A stretch of 64,000 bases of DNA from Avimicrobium caecorum (GTDB taxonomy: Bacteria > Bacillota > Clostridia > Oscillospirales > Ruminococcaceae), in NCBI GenBank assembly GCA_904394705.1, contig CAJFNJ010000008.1, forward strand, positions 56,948 to 120,947, in the 5' to 3' direction. The translations under genes were made by a program, and so were the position numbers. Below, in pieces: positions 24,950-33,245 of this stretch; position 1 is the first letter of the stretch, and the number at the start of each line of letters is the position of its first letter. The notes beneath the pieces were generated by a model that worked only from the letters and a program-made list of their open reading frames with translations, was not told where the DNA came from and searched no databases.

Positions 24950-26308
24950 ATGGATGCATTCCTGACACAAAAAGAATATTTTCAGAGCGGTGCGACTCTG
25001 CCGCTGGAATTCCGGCTGGCCCAGCTGCGCTCCCTCTACCGGGGGATCAAACGCTTTGAACCGCAGATCCTTGAGGCGCTCCGGAGCGACCTGGGAAAAT
25101 CCGCGGAAGAGAGCTATATGTCCGAAATCGGGATGTGTCTGACTGAGATCCGGCACACGGCCCGTCACCTGCGGGAGTGGTCAAGGCCCCAGCGTGTCCC
25201 CACCCCGCTGATGCACTTCCCCGGCAGCAGCCGGATTGTCCGGGAGCCCCGGGGCGTCTGCCTCATCATCGCTCCCTGGAACTATCCCTTCCTGCTGGCA
25301 GTGGGGCCGATGATTTCTGCCATCGCCGCCGGCAACTGCGTCACGCTCAAACCGTCGGAATACGCTCCCGCTACGGCTGCTGTCCTGGAGAAGATGCTGG
25401 ATGTCTGCTTCGAAGGACGCTTCTGCCGGACTGTCACCGGCGGCGCGGAGGTTTCCGCTGCCGAAACAGCCCGCCCCTATGATATGATCTTCTTCACCGG
25501 CAGCACTGCTGTGGGACGGAAGGTCATGGCGGCTGCGGCACAGAACCTGACCCCGGTGGTGCTGGAACTGGGCGGCAAGAGCCCCTGCATCGTGGACGAA
25601 ACTGCTGATCTTCCGGTGGCTGCGGCACGGATCATCTGGGGCAAGTGCCTGAACAGCGGACAGACCTGTGTGGCACCGGACTATGTGCTGGTGGCCCGCA
25701 GCCGCAAGGACGCCCTGATCCGGGAAATGCAGAAGGCCATCTGCCGCTTCTACGGGGAAGATCCCTGTGAGAACAGCGCCTATCCCCGGATCGTCAATGA
25801 GCGGCATTTTGACCGGCTGGCTGCCATGCTGCCGGAAGACCCCGCTGTGGGCGGACGGGTGGACCGGGAATCGCTCAGGATTGAGCCGACCCTGATCGAG
25901 ACCACTCTGAACGACCAGAGCCCGCTGATGACCGAGGAGATCTTCGGGCCGCTGCTCCCCATTGTGCCCTATGACAACATCCATGAGGCACTGGGGTATA
26001 TCCTCTCCCGGCCCCGTCCGCTGGCGCTGTACCTGTTCAGCCGTAACCGGAAGCTCCAGCGCCGTGTGGTGGAGACCATCCCCTTTGGCGGCGGCTGCAT
26101 CAACGACACCATCTCCCATATCACCACCCCCTATCTCCCCTTCGGCGGAACCGGGGACAGCGGTATGGGAGCCTATCATGGACGCTGTGGGTATGAGACC
26201 TTCACCCATGCCAAATCCATTCTGTCCAAGCCGTTCCGACCGGATCTGCCGGTGCGCTATCCGCCTCTGACCGGCAAACTGGACCTGCTTCACAAAATAC
26301 TTCGTTAA
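24950..26308 (+). CDS. NAD(P)-dependent aldehyde dehydrogenase (class 3-like)
   Basis: The enzyme oxidises aldehydes to acids. The 452 residues have the general base E206 in LELGGKSP and the nucleophile C240 in NSGQTC. The NAD fold segment is FFTGSTAVGRKVM and the PWNYPF motif is present. The short length and the lack of an extended N-terminus match class 3/fatty aldehyde dehydrogenases. The start follows GGGAGGAAG. It is coupled (15 bp gap) to a nitroreductase, suggesting a shared detoxification or redox role. Confidence 0.93.
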   Translation: MDAFLTQKEYFQSGATLPLEFRLAQLRSLYRGIKRFEPQILEALRSDLGKSAEESYMSEIGMCLTEIRHTARHLREWSRPQRVPTPLMHFPGSSRIVREPRGVCLIIAPWNYPFLLAVGPMISAIAAGNCVTLKPSEYAPATAAVLEKMLDVCFEGRFCRTVTGGAEVSAAETARPYDMIFFTGSTAVGRKVMAAAAQNLTPVVLELGGKSPCIVDETADLPVAAARIIWGKCLNSGQTCVAPDYVLVARSRKDALIREMQKAICRFYGEDPCENSAYPRIVNERHFDRLAAMLPEDPAVGGRVDRESLRIEPTLIETTLNDQSPLMTEEIFGPLLPIVPYDNIHEALGYILSRPRPLALYLFSRNRKLQRRVVETIPFGGGCINDTISHITTPYLPFGGTGDSGMGAYHGRCGYETFTHAKSILSKPFRPDLPVRYPPLTGKLDLLHKILR

Positions 26309-26323
26309 AGGAGGGTGTATACC

Positions 26324-26908
26324 ATGGAATTTCGTAACTGTGTGGAAAACCGGCGTTCCATCCGCAGCTTTCGTCCGGACCCGGTGCGCCGGGAGGATAT
26401 TCTCTATTGTCTGGACGCAGCCCGGCTGTCCCCTTCTTCGCTGAACTGTCAGCCATGGCGGTTCGTGGTGCTGGACGACCCTCAGCTCAAGAATCGGGCC
26501 GCCAGCTATATCAGCAATCCCCTGCTCAAGAGCAATCTCCATGCCCGGCAGGCTCCGGTACTGATCGCTGTGGTCAGCGACCTGTCTGAAAACCCGAACC
26601 CCCTCTACCGGACTGCTGTGAAAAAATTCGGCATGTACCAGTATGACCTGGGAGCCGCGGTCCAGACTCTCTGTCTGGCGGCTGCGGATCTGGGGTTGGG
26701 AAGCTGCATCATGAGCACCATCCGCAACAAAAAACAGCTTCAGGACCTGCTGGGTATTCCCCAGGGACAGGAGATCTGTCTGGTGGTGGCACTGGGCTAC
26801 CCTGACGGCGACCCTGCGGCCTCCCGGGAACGGCTCAGCCTGGAGGAGATCTGCTGCTTTAATCCGGGAATCCCGGCAGAGCGTCCGGACGATCCCTCCC
26901 GCTCCTGA
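26324..26908 (+). CDS. Nitroreductase-family protein
   Basis: This is a 194-residue FMN nitroreductase-fold protein: MEFRNCVENRRSIRSFRPDP at the N-terminus, SPSSLNCQPWRFVVLDD for FMN contact, and a C-terminal GYPDGD. The ATG at 26324 is preferred because AAGGAGG lies 9 bases upstream. It differs from the nitroreductase at 18093, with no obvious recent duplication. It is the second gene of the aldehyde dehydrogenase operon. Confidence 0.92.
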   Translation: MEFRNCVENRRSIRSFRPDPVRREDILYCLDAARLSPSSLNCQPWRFVVLDDPQLKNRAASYISNPLLKSNLHARQAPVLIAVVSDLSENPNPLYRTAVKKFGMYQYDLGAAVQTLCLAAADLGLGSCIMSTIRNKKQLQDLLGIPQGQEICLVVALGYPDGDPAASRERLSLEEICCFNPGIPAERPDDPSRS

Positions 26909-26922
26909 AAAACTGACTTCAG

Positions 26923-26964
26923 AACGCAAAAAAGGCGTCTCCTGCGAGACGCCTTTTTTGCGTT
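26923..26964. terminator. Bidirectional intrinsic terminator
   Basis: A 19-bp stem (AACGCAAAAAAGGCGTCTC and its complement) with a CTGC loop has internal A and T runs. It ends both the plus-strand nitroreductase and the minus-strand beta-propeller gene. Confidence 0.92.
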
Positions 26965-26975
26965 TCCGAACCCGC

Positions 26976-28955
26976 TCAGACACGGACACTGACTTCCGGT
27001 GACAAGGGTGCGGTAAAATCGACCTGATAGGTTTTCTCGGCTGTATGGATCAGCATGGTCTGGCTGAGAACCTCCACTGAGGTGATCTCCTTGGGCGAAA
27101 CCGGTACCTGGACTGCTGCCGCAGTGCCAAGACTCCGGTCCAGCACCAGAACAGTGCATTCTGAAATGCCCCCCCCGGTACCTTCCGACTGACCGGTCAG
27201 GACAGCACAGCCAGTATCCGGCAGGGATACAAAACTCCGGGGAATGAGCAGACCGCTGATATTCTCCGACTCGGTCACAGAGGAGAGATTGCTTCCTTCA
27301 AACCGGATCATCCGGCTGGTGGCTTCGCCCTCTCCGGTGACGGTGCGTCCCAGATAGATTCCATCCTCTGCAATGTGTGCCACCGGCATCTGGTCGCCCA
27401 GATATGCCACAGCATCCAATGTACTGTCTGCCCTGGTGAGATCCAGTCCGCAGACCACTACATAGCTGTCCAGCTCACTGCTGAGATCATCCACATAGAT
27501 CCGGTTCACCTCCAGGTAGCTGAGCCCCTCTTTGGTCCCGACCACCGGGATCACTTCGGTGAGGTATTCAGTGACGCCGTTTACCCCGTAAATGCTCTTG
27601 TTGGTGACAGTATACAGGATTCCGCTCTCGGTGACCGCGGCGTCCCGGCACCAGCCGGCCTGGTAATAATCCCGGCTCAGCGAAAGGTCCGCCGGGTTCT
27701 CCTCCGATACGCTGTACACGGCGACCTGGGTCATCTCAGTAAAGCTGTTGCGCAGGTCACTGGTGACCTCCTTGCCTTCGATCCCCACTTCCTCATACAC
27801 AGTACGGGTCATCTGGAGATATTCCTCGGGGTATTCCAGCAGGTTCCCCACAACAATCAGATTGCCGTCATCATACAGCACCCGGCTGTATGCCACCGGC
27901 TCCTCACTGGTGATCTCCACCAGGGCCGGTTCCGCGGAAGTGCTCTCTGAAGTGACCTTCAGCACAGCCTGACACTGATCCTGTTCATCCGGCACCAGTG
28001 TATAGGTATACCCGGTATCCGCTTCCACACTCAGACGGTTTTCCATCGATGCCACACGGAACTGTGTGGTGGACGGAGCTTCCTCTGTATCCTCCGCTGT
28101 TTCCGGCTCCTCTGCCGGGGGCTCTGCCTCATCCGCGGCAATTCCATTGGCTGCGTCCGCCTGGACACTGCCCTGTGCCGTCATCAGACTGTTGCTCTCA
28201 TTGGCAGGCGGAGCTTCCTGTGCGGCGGCTCCCGCATCGGCAGAACTGGAATCCAGACTGTCCGCCTCCGGCTGAACAGCCTGATCCGCTGTATTTCCCG
28301 GCGCCTTCAGCATCGAGCTGTCCTTTTTGGGCTCCTCGGCAGCTGCCTCCGATTCCTCCGGTTCTGTCCGGTACTCCCCGCTCTGGGGGTTGTCCTTCTG
28401 CTGGCTTTCCTCTGCCTGCGGCTCCTGTTCGCTCACCGGGCCCCGGTAATACGCCGGTTTGTCCTCCCGGTTATAGCGGTCATTGATCTGATTGAGCACC
28501 GATGCATATCCCGTTTCCCTCTGTGCATCAGAGGGTGCGGAATCCGCCGGTGAAACAGCTTCCTCCGAACTGCCGGAGTCCGCCGGCGCCTCCTGGGACG
28601 CCATGGACGAACCGATCTCATTGGTGCCGATCTCCGCTGTCCGGGGCAGGCGGTTATAGGCTACACCTACCATCACAGCCAGTGCCAGCATTGCTGCCGC
28701 TGCCAGATATTTCTGCGGGAACACCCCAAAGATCAGTCTGCCGGCGGGTTTTGTTTTCTCCTGCACCGGTTCCTCGTCGGGGGCATCCTGCTCCACTCCA
28801 TCCAGGAGATGCAGCAATGCCTCGCCCCGTAGAGAATCCGGCAAAGGAATCTCTTCTTCCTGCTGTACAGCCTGTCTGATGAGCTGCAAACTCTGTTCCA
28901 GTTCCGCCAGCTCTTCCTCGTTCAGGCCAAGATCATGAAAATCTTCTATCCGCAT
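26976..28955 (-). CDS. Membrane-anchored beta-propeller protein, probable anti-sigma partner
   Basis: The 659-residue protein has a cytoplasmic acidic N-terminus (about 1-80, with LGLNEEELAELEQSLQLIRQ) and one membrane helix near 82-100. A long low-complexity Glu/Ala/Pro/Ser linker (about 110-290) follows. The C-terminal extracellular part has blocks like the secreted beta-propeller family PF09826 (VAVYSVSEENPADLSLSRDY, ILYTVTNKSIY). Its start lies right after the sigma-factor stop, with GGGGG 8 bases upstream. By position and topology it is inferred to be the membrane anti-sigma/sensor of that sigma factor. No zinc-type anti-sigma motif is seen. Confidence 0.8.
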   Translation of the reverse strand: MRIEDFHDLGLNEEELAELEQSLQLIRQAVQQEEEIPLPDSLRGEALLHLLDGVEQDAPDEEPVQEKTKPAGRLIFGVFPQKYLAAAAMLALAVMVGVAYNRLPRTAEIGTNEIGSSMASQEAPADSGSSEEAVSPADSAPSDAQRETGYASVLNQINDRYNREDKPAYYRGPVSEQEPQAEESQQKDNPQSGEYRTEPEESEAAAEEPKKDSSMLKAPGNTADQAVQPEADSLDSSSADAGAAAQEAPPANESNSLMTAQGSVQADAANGIAADEAEPPAEEPETAEDTEEAPSTTQFRVASMENRLSVEADTGYTYTLVPDEQDQCQAVLKVTSESTSAEPALVEITSEEPVAYSRVLYDDGNLIVVGNLLEYPEEYLQMTRTVYEEVGIEGKEVTSDLRNSFTEMTQVAVYSVSEENPADLSLSRDYYQAGWCRDAAVTESGILYTVTNKSIYGVNGVTEYLTEVIPVVGTKEGLSYLEVNRIYVDDLSSELDSYVVVCGLDLTRADSTLDAVAYLGDQMPVAHIAEDGIYLGRTVTGEGEATSRMIRFEGSNLSSVTESENISGLLIPRSFVSLPDTGCAVLTGQSEGTGGGISECTVLVLDRSLGTAAAVQVPVSPKEITSVEVLSQTMLIHTAEKTYQVDFTAPLSPEVSVRV

Positions 28956-28969
28956 TCTGATCACCCCCT

Positions 28970-29500
28970 TTATTGCTGCTCCAGTTTTTTGCGCAGCTTG
29001 ATCAATGTGCGATAGAGTTTGGAACTGACCGTGCCATGCGGAAGATCCAGGATTTCCCCGATCTCCCGGGTTGTATATCCCTGTACCGCGGACAGTACTA
29101 CCACTGCCCGTTCGTCCGGCGCCAGTTCCGAAAGCGCCTGAGACAGGGTCACACGGTCACTGCAGTCTGCCGTTTCCTCCGATACATCGTCCGGAGTTTC
29201 GATGAAATCATCCAGGCTGATCTGCTGTTTTGCCGTGATATAACCGGAGATTTTCCGTTTGCAGCGTATCGAAAGGATACGCATGATCCAGGCTTTGAAT
29301 TTACTGTCGTCCCGCAGGTTCCGAAGGCCTTTATAGGCTTCCAGGAAGGTTTCGCTGACGACATCCTCCGCATCCTGTGGATTTCCCAGTGTGTAAAGCG
29401 CCACACGGTAAAGATCCTTTGCCACCTGATCATACAGCATGGCAAAACTCTGTGCGTCTCCCTGTTTGGCACGGCTGACATACTCCAAGTTGATGTCCAA
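28970..29500 (-). CDS. ECF-type RNA polymerase sigma factor
   Basis: This 176-residue sigma-70 family protein has region 2 (SFAMLYDQVAKDLYRVALYT ... NPQDAEDVVSETFLEAYKG) and region 4 (YTTREIGEILDLPHGTVSSK) but no regions 1 or 3. The start is TTG, chosen because GGTGG lies 8 bases upstream and the sequence aligns from there. The next gene encodes its probable membrane anti-sigma factor. The target regulon and stress signal are not visible. A hairpin sits in its leader. Confidence 0.92.
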   Translation of the reverse strand: MDINLEYVSRAKQGDAQSFAMLYDQVAKDLYRVALYTLGNPQDAEDVVSETFLEAYKGLRNLRDDSKFKAWIMRILSIRCKRKISGYITAKQQISLDDFIETPDDVSEETADCSDRVTLSQALSELAPDERAVVVLSAVQGYTTREIGEILDLPHGTVSSKLYRTLIKLRKKLEQQ

Positions 29501-29518
29501 TATTCACACCACCGTTCC

Positions 29519-29552
29519 AAAATCCCGGTCACCATAACAGTGCCGGGATTTT
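29519..29552. promoter_or_regulatory. Hairpin in the sigma-factor leader
   Basis: AAAATCCCGG/CCGGGATTTT arms enclose an imperfect CAC/GTG extension. On the plus strand it is followed by a T-rich run like a terminator. On the minus strand it ends in TTTT about 20 bases before the sigma TTG start, so it may act as an attenuator. Confidence 0.5.
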
Positions 29553-29625
29553 TCTTTTTTATTCCATATCCTGAAAGTTTCCTTTCATCTTTTTCGAAAC
29601 AGTCGAATTGTGTATAGCCAGATTC

Positions 29626-29654
29626 AGTATAACGCATTTTTCCAAACTTCACAA
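29626..29654 (-). promoter_or_regulatory. Promoter of the sigma/anti-sigma operon
   Basis: The minus strand has TTGTGA, a 17-base spacer and TATACT, giving a leader of about 120 bases. This is a SigA-like promoter. Autoregulation by the ECF factor cannot be excluded, as its own motif is unknown. Confidence 0.5.
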
Positions 29655-29705
29655 GAGGATACAGCTTTTTCCTGGAAACCAGCCCTTCCTGTGTCCGGAC
29701 AGCAT

Positions 29706-29734
29706 TTGCAATCCCGGCCCAAAACCGGTATAAT
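29706..29734 (+). promoter_or_regulatory. Promoter of the rRNA methyltransferase gene
   Basis: TTGCAA, a 17-base spacer and TATAAT lie about 30 bases before the ribosome site. Confidence 0.7.
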
Positions 29735-29770
29735 GCAGAATAGAATGCTGCAATGGAGGTAAATTTTTAC

Positions 29771-31141
29771 ATGAAGCTGCCTGAACCCTTTCTGACCCGT
29801 ATGCGGCAGATGCTCGGCGATGAATATGAGGCCTTTCTGAACAGTTATGACCAGCCCGCTGCCCGGGGGCTCCGGCTGAACCTGCTCAAGGCGGGCCCTG
29901 ACCTGGAACTGCCTTTCCCCACTGCTCCGGTGGAATGGTGTCCCACCGGACGCCGCTATGACGGGGAACTGCGTCCCGGCCTTCACCCCTGGCATGATGC
30001 CGGGGTCTACTATATTCAGGAGCCCAGCGCCATGGCAGTGGCGGAGATCGCTGCTCCCCGGCCCGGCGAGCGGGTGCTGGACCTCTGTGCCGCTCCCGGC
30101 GGCAAGACCAGCCATCTGGCCTCCCTTGCAGGAGATGGCTGCCTGCTCATCTCCAATGAGATCCACCCCCAGCGTGCCAGAATCCTCTCCCGGAATGTGG
30201 AGCGCATGGGCATCCGCAATGCCGCTGTGCTGAATGAATCCCCCGACCGGCTGGCAGAGCGGTTCCCGGGCTTCTTTGACTGCATTGTCGTGGACGCTCC
30301 CTGCTCCGGCGAGGGAATGTTCCGCAAGGAGCCGGTGGCTCTGGAGGAGTGGAGCGAAGAGAATGTCGCCCTCTGTGCCCGCCGCCAGGATGAGATCCTG
30401 GATGCCGCCCTGGAGATGCTCGCCCCGGGCGGACGGCTCATCTACTCCACCTGCACCTTTGCCCCGGATGAGGACGAGGGCACCCTCTCCCGGCTGCTGG
30501 AACGCCATCCGGAACTGGAGCTCTCCGAGCTGCCCGACTACCCCGGCTTTATGCCCGCCCGGGCGGACTGGTACACCCCCGCCGCACCCGGCATCGAAAA
30601 GGCTGCCCGGCTCTTCCCCCATCACCTCTGCGGCGAGGGCCACTTTGCCGCCAGACTGGTGCGCAAGGACGAGGAGGACATGCATGGTTCGGCCTCTGTA
30701 CAGCCCCAGCGGAAAAATGGCAAGCAGCCGGATCTCTCCACCTGGGAGGAGTTCTGCCGCCAGACCCTCACCGTCCCGCTCACCGGACGGCTGGAACTTG
30801 CCGGGGACACCCTCAGCCTGCTGCCTGACACCCTGCCGGATCTGAGCGGCCTGCGGGTGATCCGGGCAGGACTCACCCTGGGCCAGCTCAAGAAGGGCCG
30901 GTTTGAGCCGGATCACGCCCTTGCCATGGCACTGCGTCCCGGCGATGTGCGTCAGGCCCTGGATCTCACTGCCGATGACCCCCGCACCCTCGCCTATCTG
31001 AAAGGCGAAGCCATCTCCGGCAGCCCGGAGCTCTCCGGCTATGTGCTGGTGACAGTGGACGGCTTCTCTATGGGCTGGGGCAAGGTTTCCAAGGGCACTG
31101 TGAAGAACCACTATCCCAAGGGGCTCCGTCGTCTGGGGTGA
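29771..31141 (+). CDS. RsmF/NOL1-NOP2-sun family rRNA cytosine-C5 methyltransferase
   Basis: This S-adenosylmethionine-dependent m5C methyltransferase has 456 residues. It has motif I VLDLCAAPGGKTSHLASL, the catalytic Cys motif DAPCSGEGMF and the second Cys in STCTFAPDEDEG. The C-terminal extension with the GLTLGQLKKGRFEPDHALA segment is the RsmF-type RNA-binding domain. The ATG at 29771 is preferred, with GGAGG 11 bases upstream; ATG at 29753 is an alternative that would overlap the ribosome site. A DUF4177 gene follows. Confidence 0.9.
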   Translation: MKLPEPFLTRMRQMLGDEYEAFLNSYDQPAARGLRLNLLKAGPDLELPFPTAPVEWCPTGRRYDGELRPGLHPWHDAGVYYIQEPSAMAVAEIAAPRPGERVLDLCAAPGGKTSHLASLAGDGCLLISNEIHPQRARILSRNVERMGIRNAAVLNESPDRLAERFPGFFDCIVVDAPCSGEGMFRKEPVALEEWSEENVALCARRQDEILDAALEMLAPGGRLIYSTCTFAPDEDEGTLSRLLERHPELELSELPDYPGFMPARADWYTPAAPGIEKAARLFPHHLCGEGHFAARLVRKDEEDMHGSASVQPQRKNGKQPDLSTWEEFCRQTLTVPLTGRLELAGDTLSLLPDTLPDLSGLRVIRAGLTLGQLKKGRFEPDHALAMALRPGDVRQALDLTADDPRTLAYLKGEAISGSPELSGYVLVTVDGFSMGWGKVSKGTVKNHYPKGLRRLG

Positions 31142-31176
31142 TTTTGAAAAAAGCTCAGATAAGGAGGGCGGATTCC

Positions 31177-31344
31177 ATGAAAGAATATAAAGTTGTCACC
31201 GCGAAAAATCCAGAAGAGGCTGAACAGCAGATGAACATTTACGCCGCTGACGGATGGGTCGTAAAAGCAGTGACATTCTGGGAAACCGCGATGGCTTACA
31301 GACTCGTCATCACACTGGAACGGGACAGCCAGGCAACGGACTAA
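31177..31344 (+). CDS. DUF4177 domain protein
   Basis: This 55-residue protein has the DUF4177 pattern KEYKVVTAKNPEEAEQQMNI ... DGWVVKAVTFWE. The function is unknown. AAGGAGG precedes the ATG. It lies 35 bp after the methyltransferase, likely on the same transcript, and a terminator follows. Confidence 0.85.
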   Translation: MKEYKVVTAKNPEEAEQQMNIYAADGWVVKAVTFWETAMAYRLVITLERDSQATD

Positions 31345-31374
31345 TCCGCATTGTTTTCCAGCCCCGCAAAAAAC

Positions 31375-31430
31375 AACAGACCGTGTCTGTTCCACTTCCC
31401 GATGGAAGCGGCAGACACGGTCTGTTTTTA
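31375..31430. terminator. Bidirectional intrinsic terminator
   Basis: The perfect 15-bp stem AACAGACCGTGTCTG/CAGACACGGTCTGTT is followed by TTT on the plus strand. It lies between the DUF4177 gene and the end of cysS. Confidence 0.85.
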
Positions 31431-31454
31431 TATCCGGTTGGTTTTCCGGTCGGA

Positions 31455-32852
31455 TTACTTGGTGCGGGTCCACTGTACGCCCTGAGGAGTATCCTTCAGC
31501 TCGATGCCCCGGGCCTTCAGCTCGTCCCGGATGCGATCTGCCTCGGCAAAGTTCTTTGCCGCACGGGCAGCCTGCCGCTGAGCGATCAGATCCTCGATCT
31601 CTGCGTCCAGATCCTCGGTCTTGCGGTTGTAGAGCAGGCCGAGCACATCGGTCAGCTCGTCAAACCGGCGGATGGCATAGTTCACAGCCTCCTTGCTCCG
31701 GGGTTCAGTCAGATAGGTGTTGATAATCTTCACCATGTCGAACAGAGCAGTGATGCCATCGGCAGTGTTCAGGTCGTCGTCCATCACAGTGACGAACTTC
31801 TCCACGCACTGGTCGATCTCCTTCATGAAGGCTGCATCGCCCTCACCGGCTGCATCCACAGCGGTGGTCAGCGCAAAGTCCATGTGATCCCGGCAGTTGT
31901 GCAGACGCTGCAGGGCTGCAATGCACTGGGTGATGATATCATAGCTGTAATTGATGGGACTGCGGTAGTGGCTGGACAGCATCAGGTACTTGATGGGCTC
32001 ATAGCCAAACTTCTCAGCCACGTCCCGGACGGTGAAGAAGTTGCCCAGCGACTTGCTCATCTTCTGGTTATCCACATTGATGAAGCCGTTGTGCATCCAG
32101 TATCGGGCATAGGGCTTACCGGTGCAGCACTCACCCTGGGCGATCTCGTCCTCATGGTGCGGGAAGGTCAGGTCCTGACCGCCGCAGTGAATATCAATGG
32201 TCTCACCCAGATGCTTCTGGATCATCGCGGTGCACTCAATATGCCAGCCCGGACGGCCCTTGCCCCACGGGGACTCCCAATAGGGCTCACCCGGCTTGGC
32301 TGCCTTCCACAGGGCGAAGTCCAGCGGGTCTTCCTTGATCTCGCTGACATCCACACGGCTGCCGGCTTCCAGATCCTCGATGGGCATATGGGACAGCTTG
32401 CCGTAGTCCTCAAACCTGTGGACACGGAAGTACACATCGCCATTGGACTCATAGGCATAGCCCTGTTCCACCAGGTGGGACACGATCTCGATGATCTTGT
32501 CCACTACCTCTGTGGCGCGGGGATGCACATTGGCAGGACGGACGCCCAGGCCCTCGGCATCCTTCTTGTACTCGGCGATGTAGCGCTCGGCTACCTCGGC
32601 AACGGTGATGCCCTCTTCATTGGCCTTCTTGATGAGCTTGTCATCGATGTCAGTGAAGTTCTGCACGAACTTTACCTCATAGCCGCGGTATTCCAGATAA
32701 CGGCGCAGCACATCAAATACGCAGATGGGACGGGCATTGCCGATATGGATGTAGTTATACACGGTCGGGCCGCAGGCATAGATCCGGACCTTGCCCGGTT
32801 CCAGCGGCACAAATTCTTCCTTTTTACGGGACAGGGTGTTGTAGATTCTCAT
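31455..32852 (-). CDS. cysS: Cysteine-tRNA ligase CysS
   Basis: This class I synthetase charges tRNA-Cys. The 465 residues have the HIGH-type motif YIHIGNARP near residue 34 and KMSKSLGN. The zinc site includes C28 in YACGPTVYNY and the downstream CTAMIQKH and HHEDEIAQ segments. A T-box leader with a Cys specifier lies upstream, so the gene is induced by uncharged tRNA-Cys. Confidence 0.98.
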   Translation of the reverse strand: MRIYNTLSRKKEEFVPLEPGKVRIYACGPTVYNYIHIGNARPICVFDVLRRYLEYRGYEVKFVQNFTDIDDKLIKKANEEGITVAEVAERYIAEYKKDAEGLGVRPANVHPRATEVVDKIIEIVSHLVEQGYAYESNGDVYFRVHRFEDYGKLSHMPIEDLEAGSRVDVSEIKEDPLDFALWKAAKPGEPYWESPWGKGRPGWHIECTAMIQKHLGETIDIHCGGQDLTFPHHEDEIAQGECCTGKPYARYWMHNGFINVDNQKMSKSLGNFFTVRDVAEKFGYEPIKYLMLSSHYRSPINYSYDIITQCIAALQRLHNCRDHMDFALTTAVDAAGEGDAAFMKEIDQCVEKFVTVMDDDLNTADGITALFDMVKIINTYLTEPRSKEAVNYAIRRFDELTDVLGLLYNRKTEDLDAEIEDLIAQRQAARAAKNFAEADRIRDELKARGIELKDTPQGVQWTRTK

Positions 32853-32900
32853 ACTGATTTTCTCCTCTCAAACAGTTCTCTGTGCCCTGCCGGAGCATAT

Positions 32901-33178
32901 AAAAAAGCCCCCGGCAAAGCGTTTGCTCCACCGGAGGCGATCATAGACCGCGGTTCCACTCCTGTTTGTCACTCGTTGGCCTTTAACGCAGGCAGACGCA
33001 TTCCGATACTGACAGCTGTCCCTTGAAACAGCCGGGTTCCCGGTCTGTGCTGGCGGGTGCAATTCATCGCCCGATCCTTGACTGGCAGCCCTTTCAGCCG
33101 ATGGAGCCGCCTCTCTGTTGCCGGTACCGGGGACTACTGGGTCCCGTTACGCATTTGGTTATGGAATCTTTATTTCTT
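32901..33178 (-). promoter_or_regulatory. T-box riboswitch (Cys) controlling cysS
   Basis: The minus-strand leader has a stem I region with AGAGAG and GGCTGAAAG elements. The specifier segment GATGAATTGCACC gives TGC (Cys) at 33061-33059. The conserved T-box antiterminator AGTGGAACCGCGG is at 32960-32948. A terminator GCCTCCGG/CCGGGGGC followed by TTTTTT ends at 32901. Together these are diagnostic of a tRNA-Cys-sensing T-box. This fills most of the 393-base gap upstream of cysS. Confidence 0.93.
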
Positions 33179-33207
33179 ATTGTATGCATTTTGCCCGGGT
33201 TTGTCAA
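33179..33207 (-). promoter_or_regulatory. Promoter of the cysS T-box transcript
   Basis: The minus strand has TTGACA, a 17-base spacer and TACAAT, just before the T-box. Confidence 0.8.
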
Positions 33208-33245
33208 CCGGTTCCCGCCCGCTTTGTGACTGAACACACAGAACC

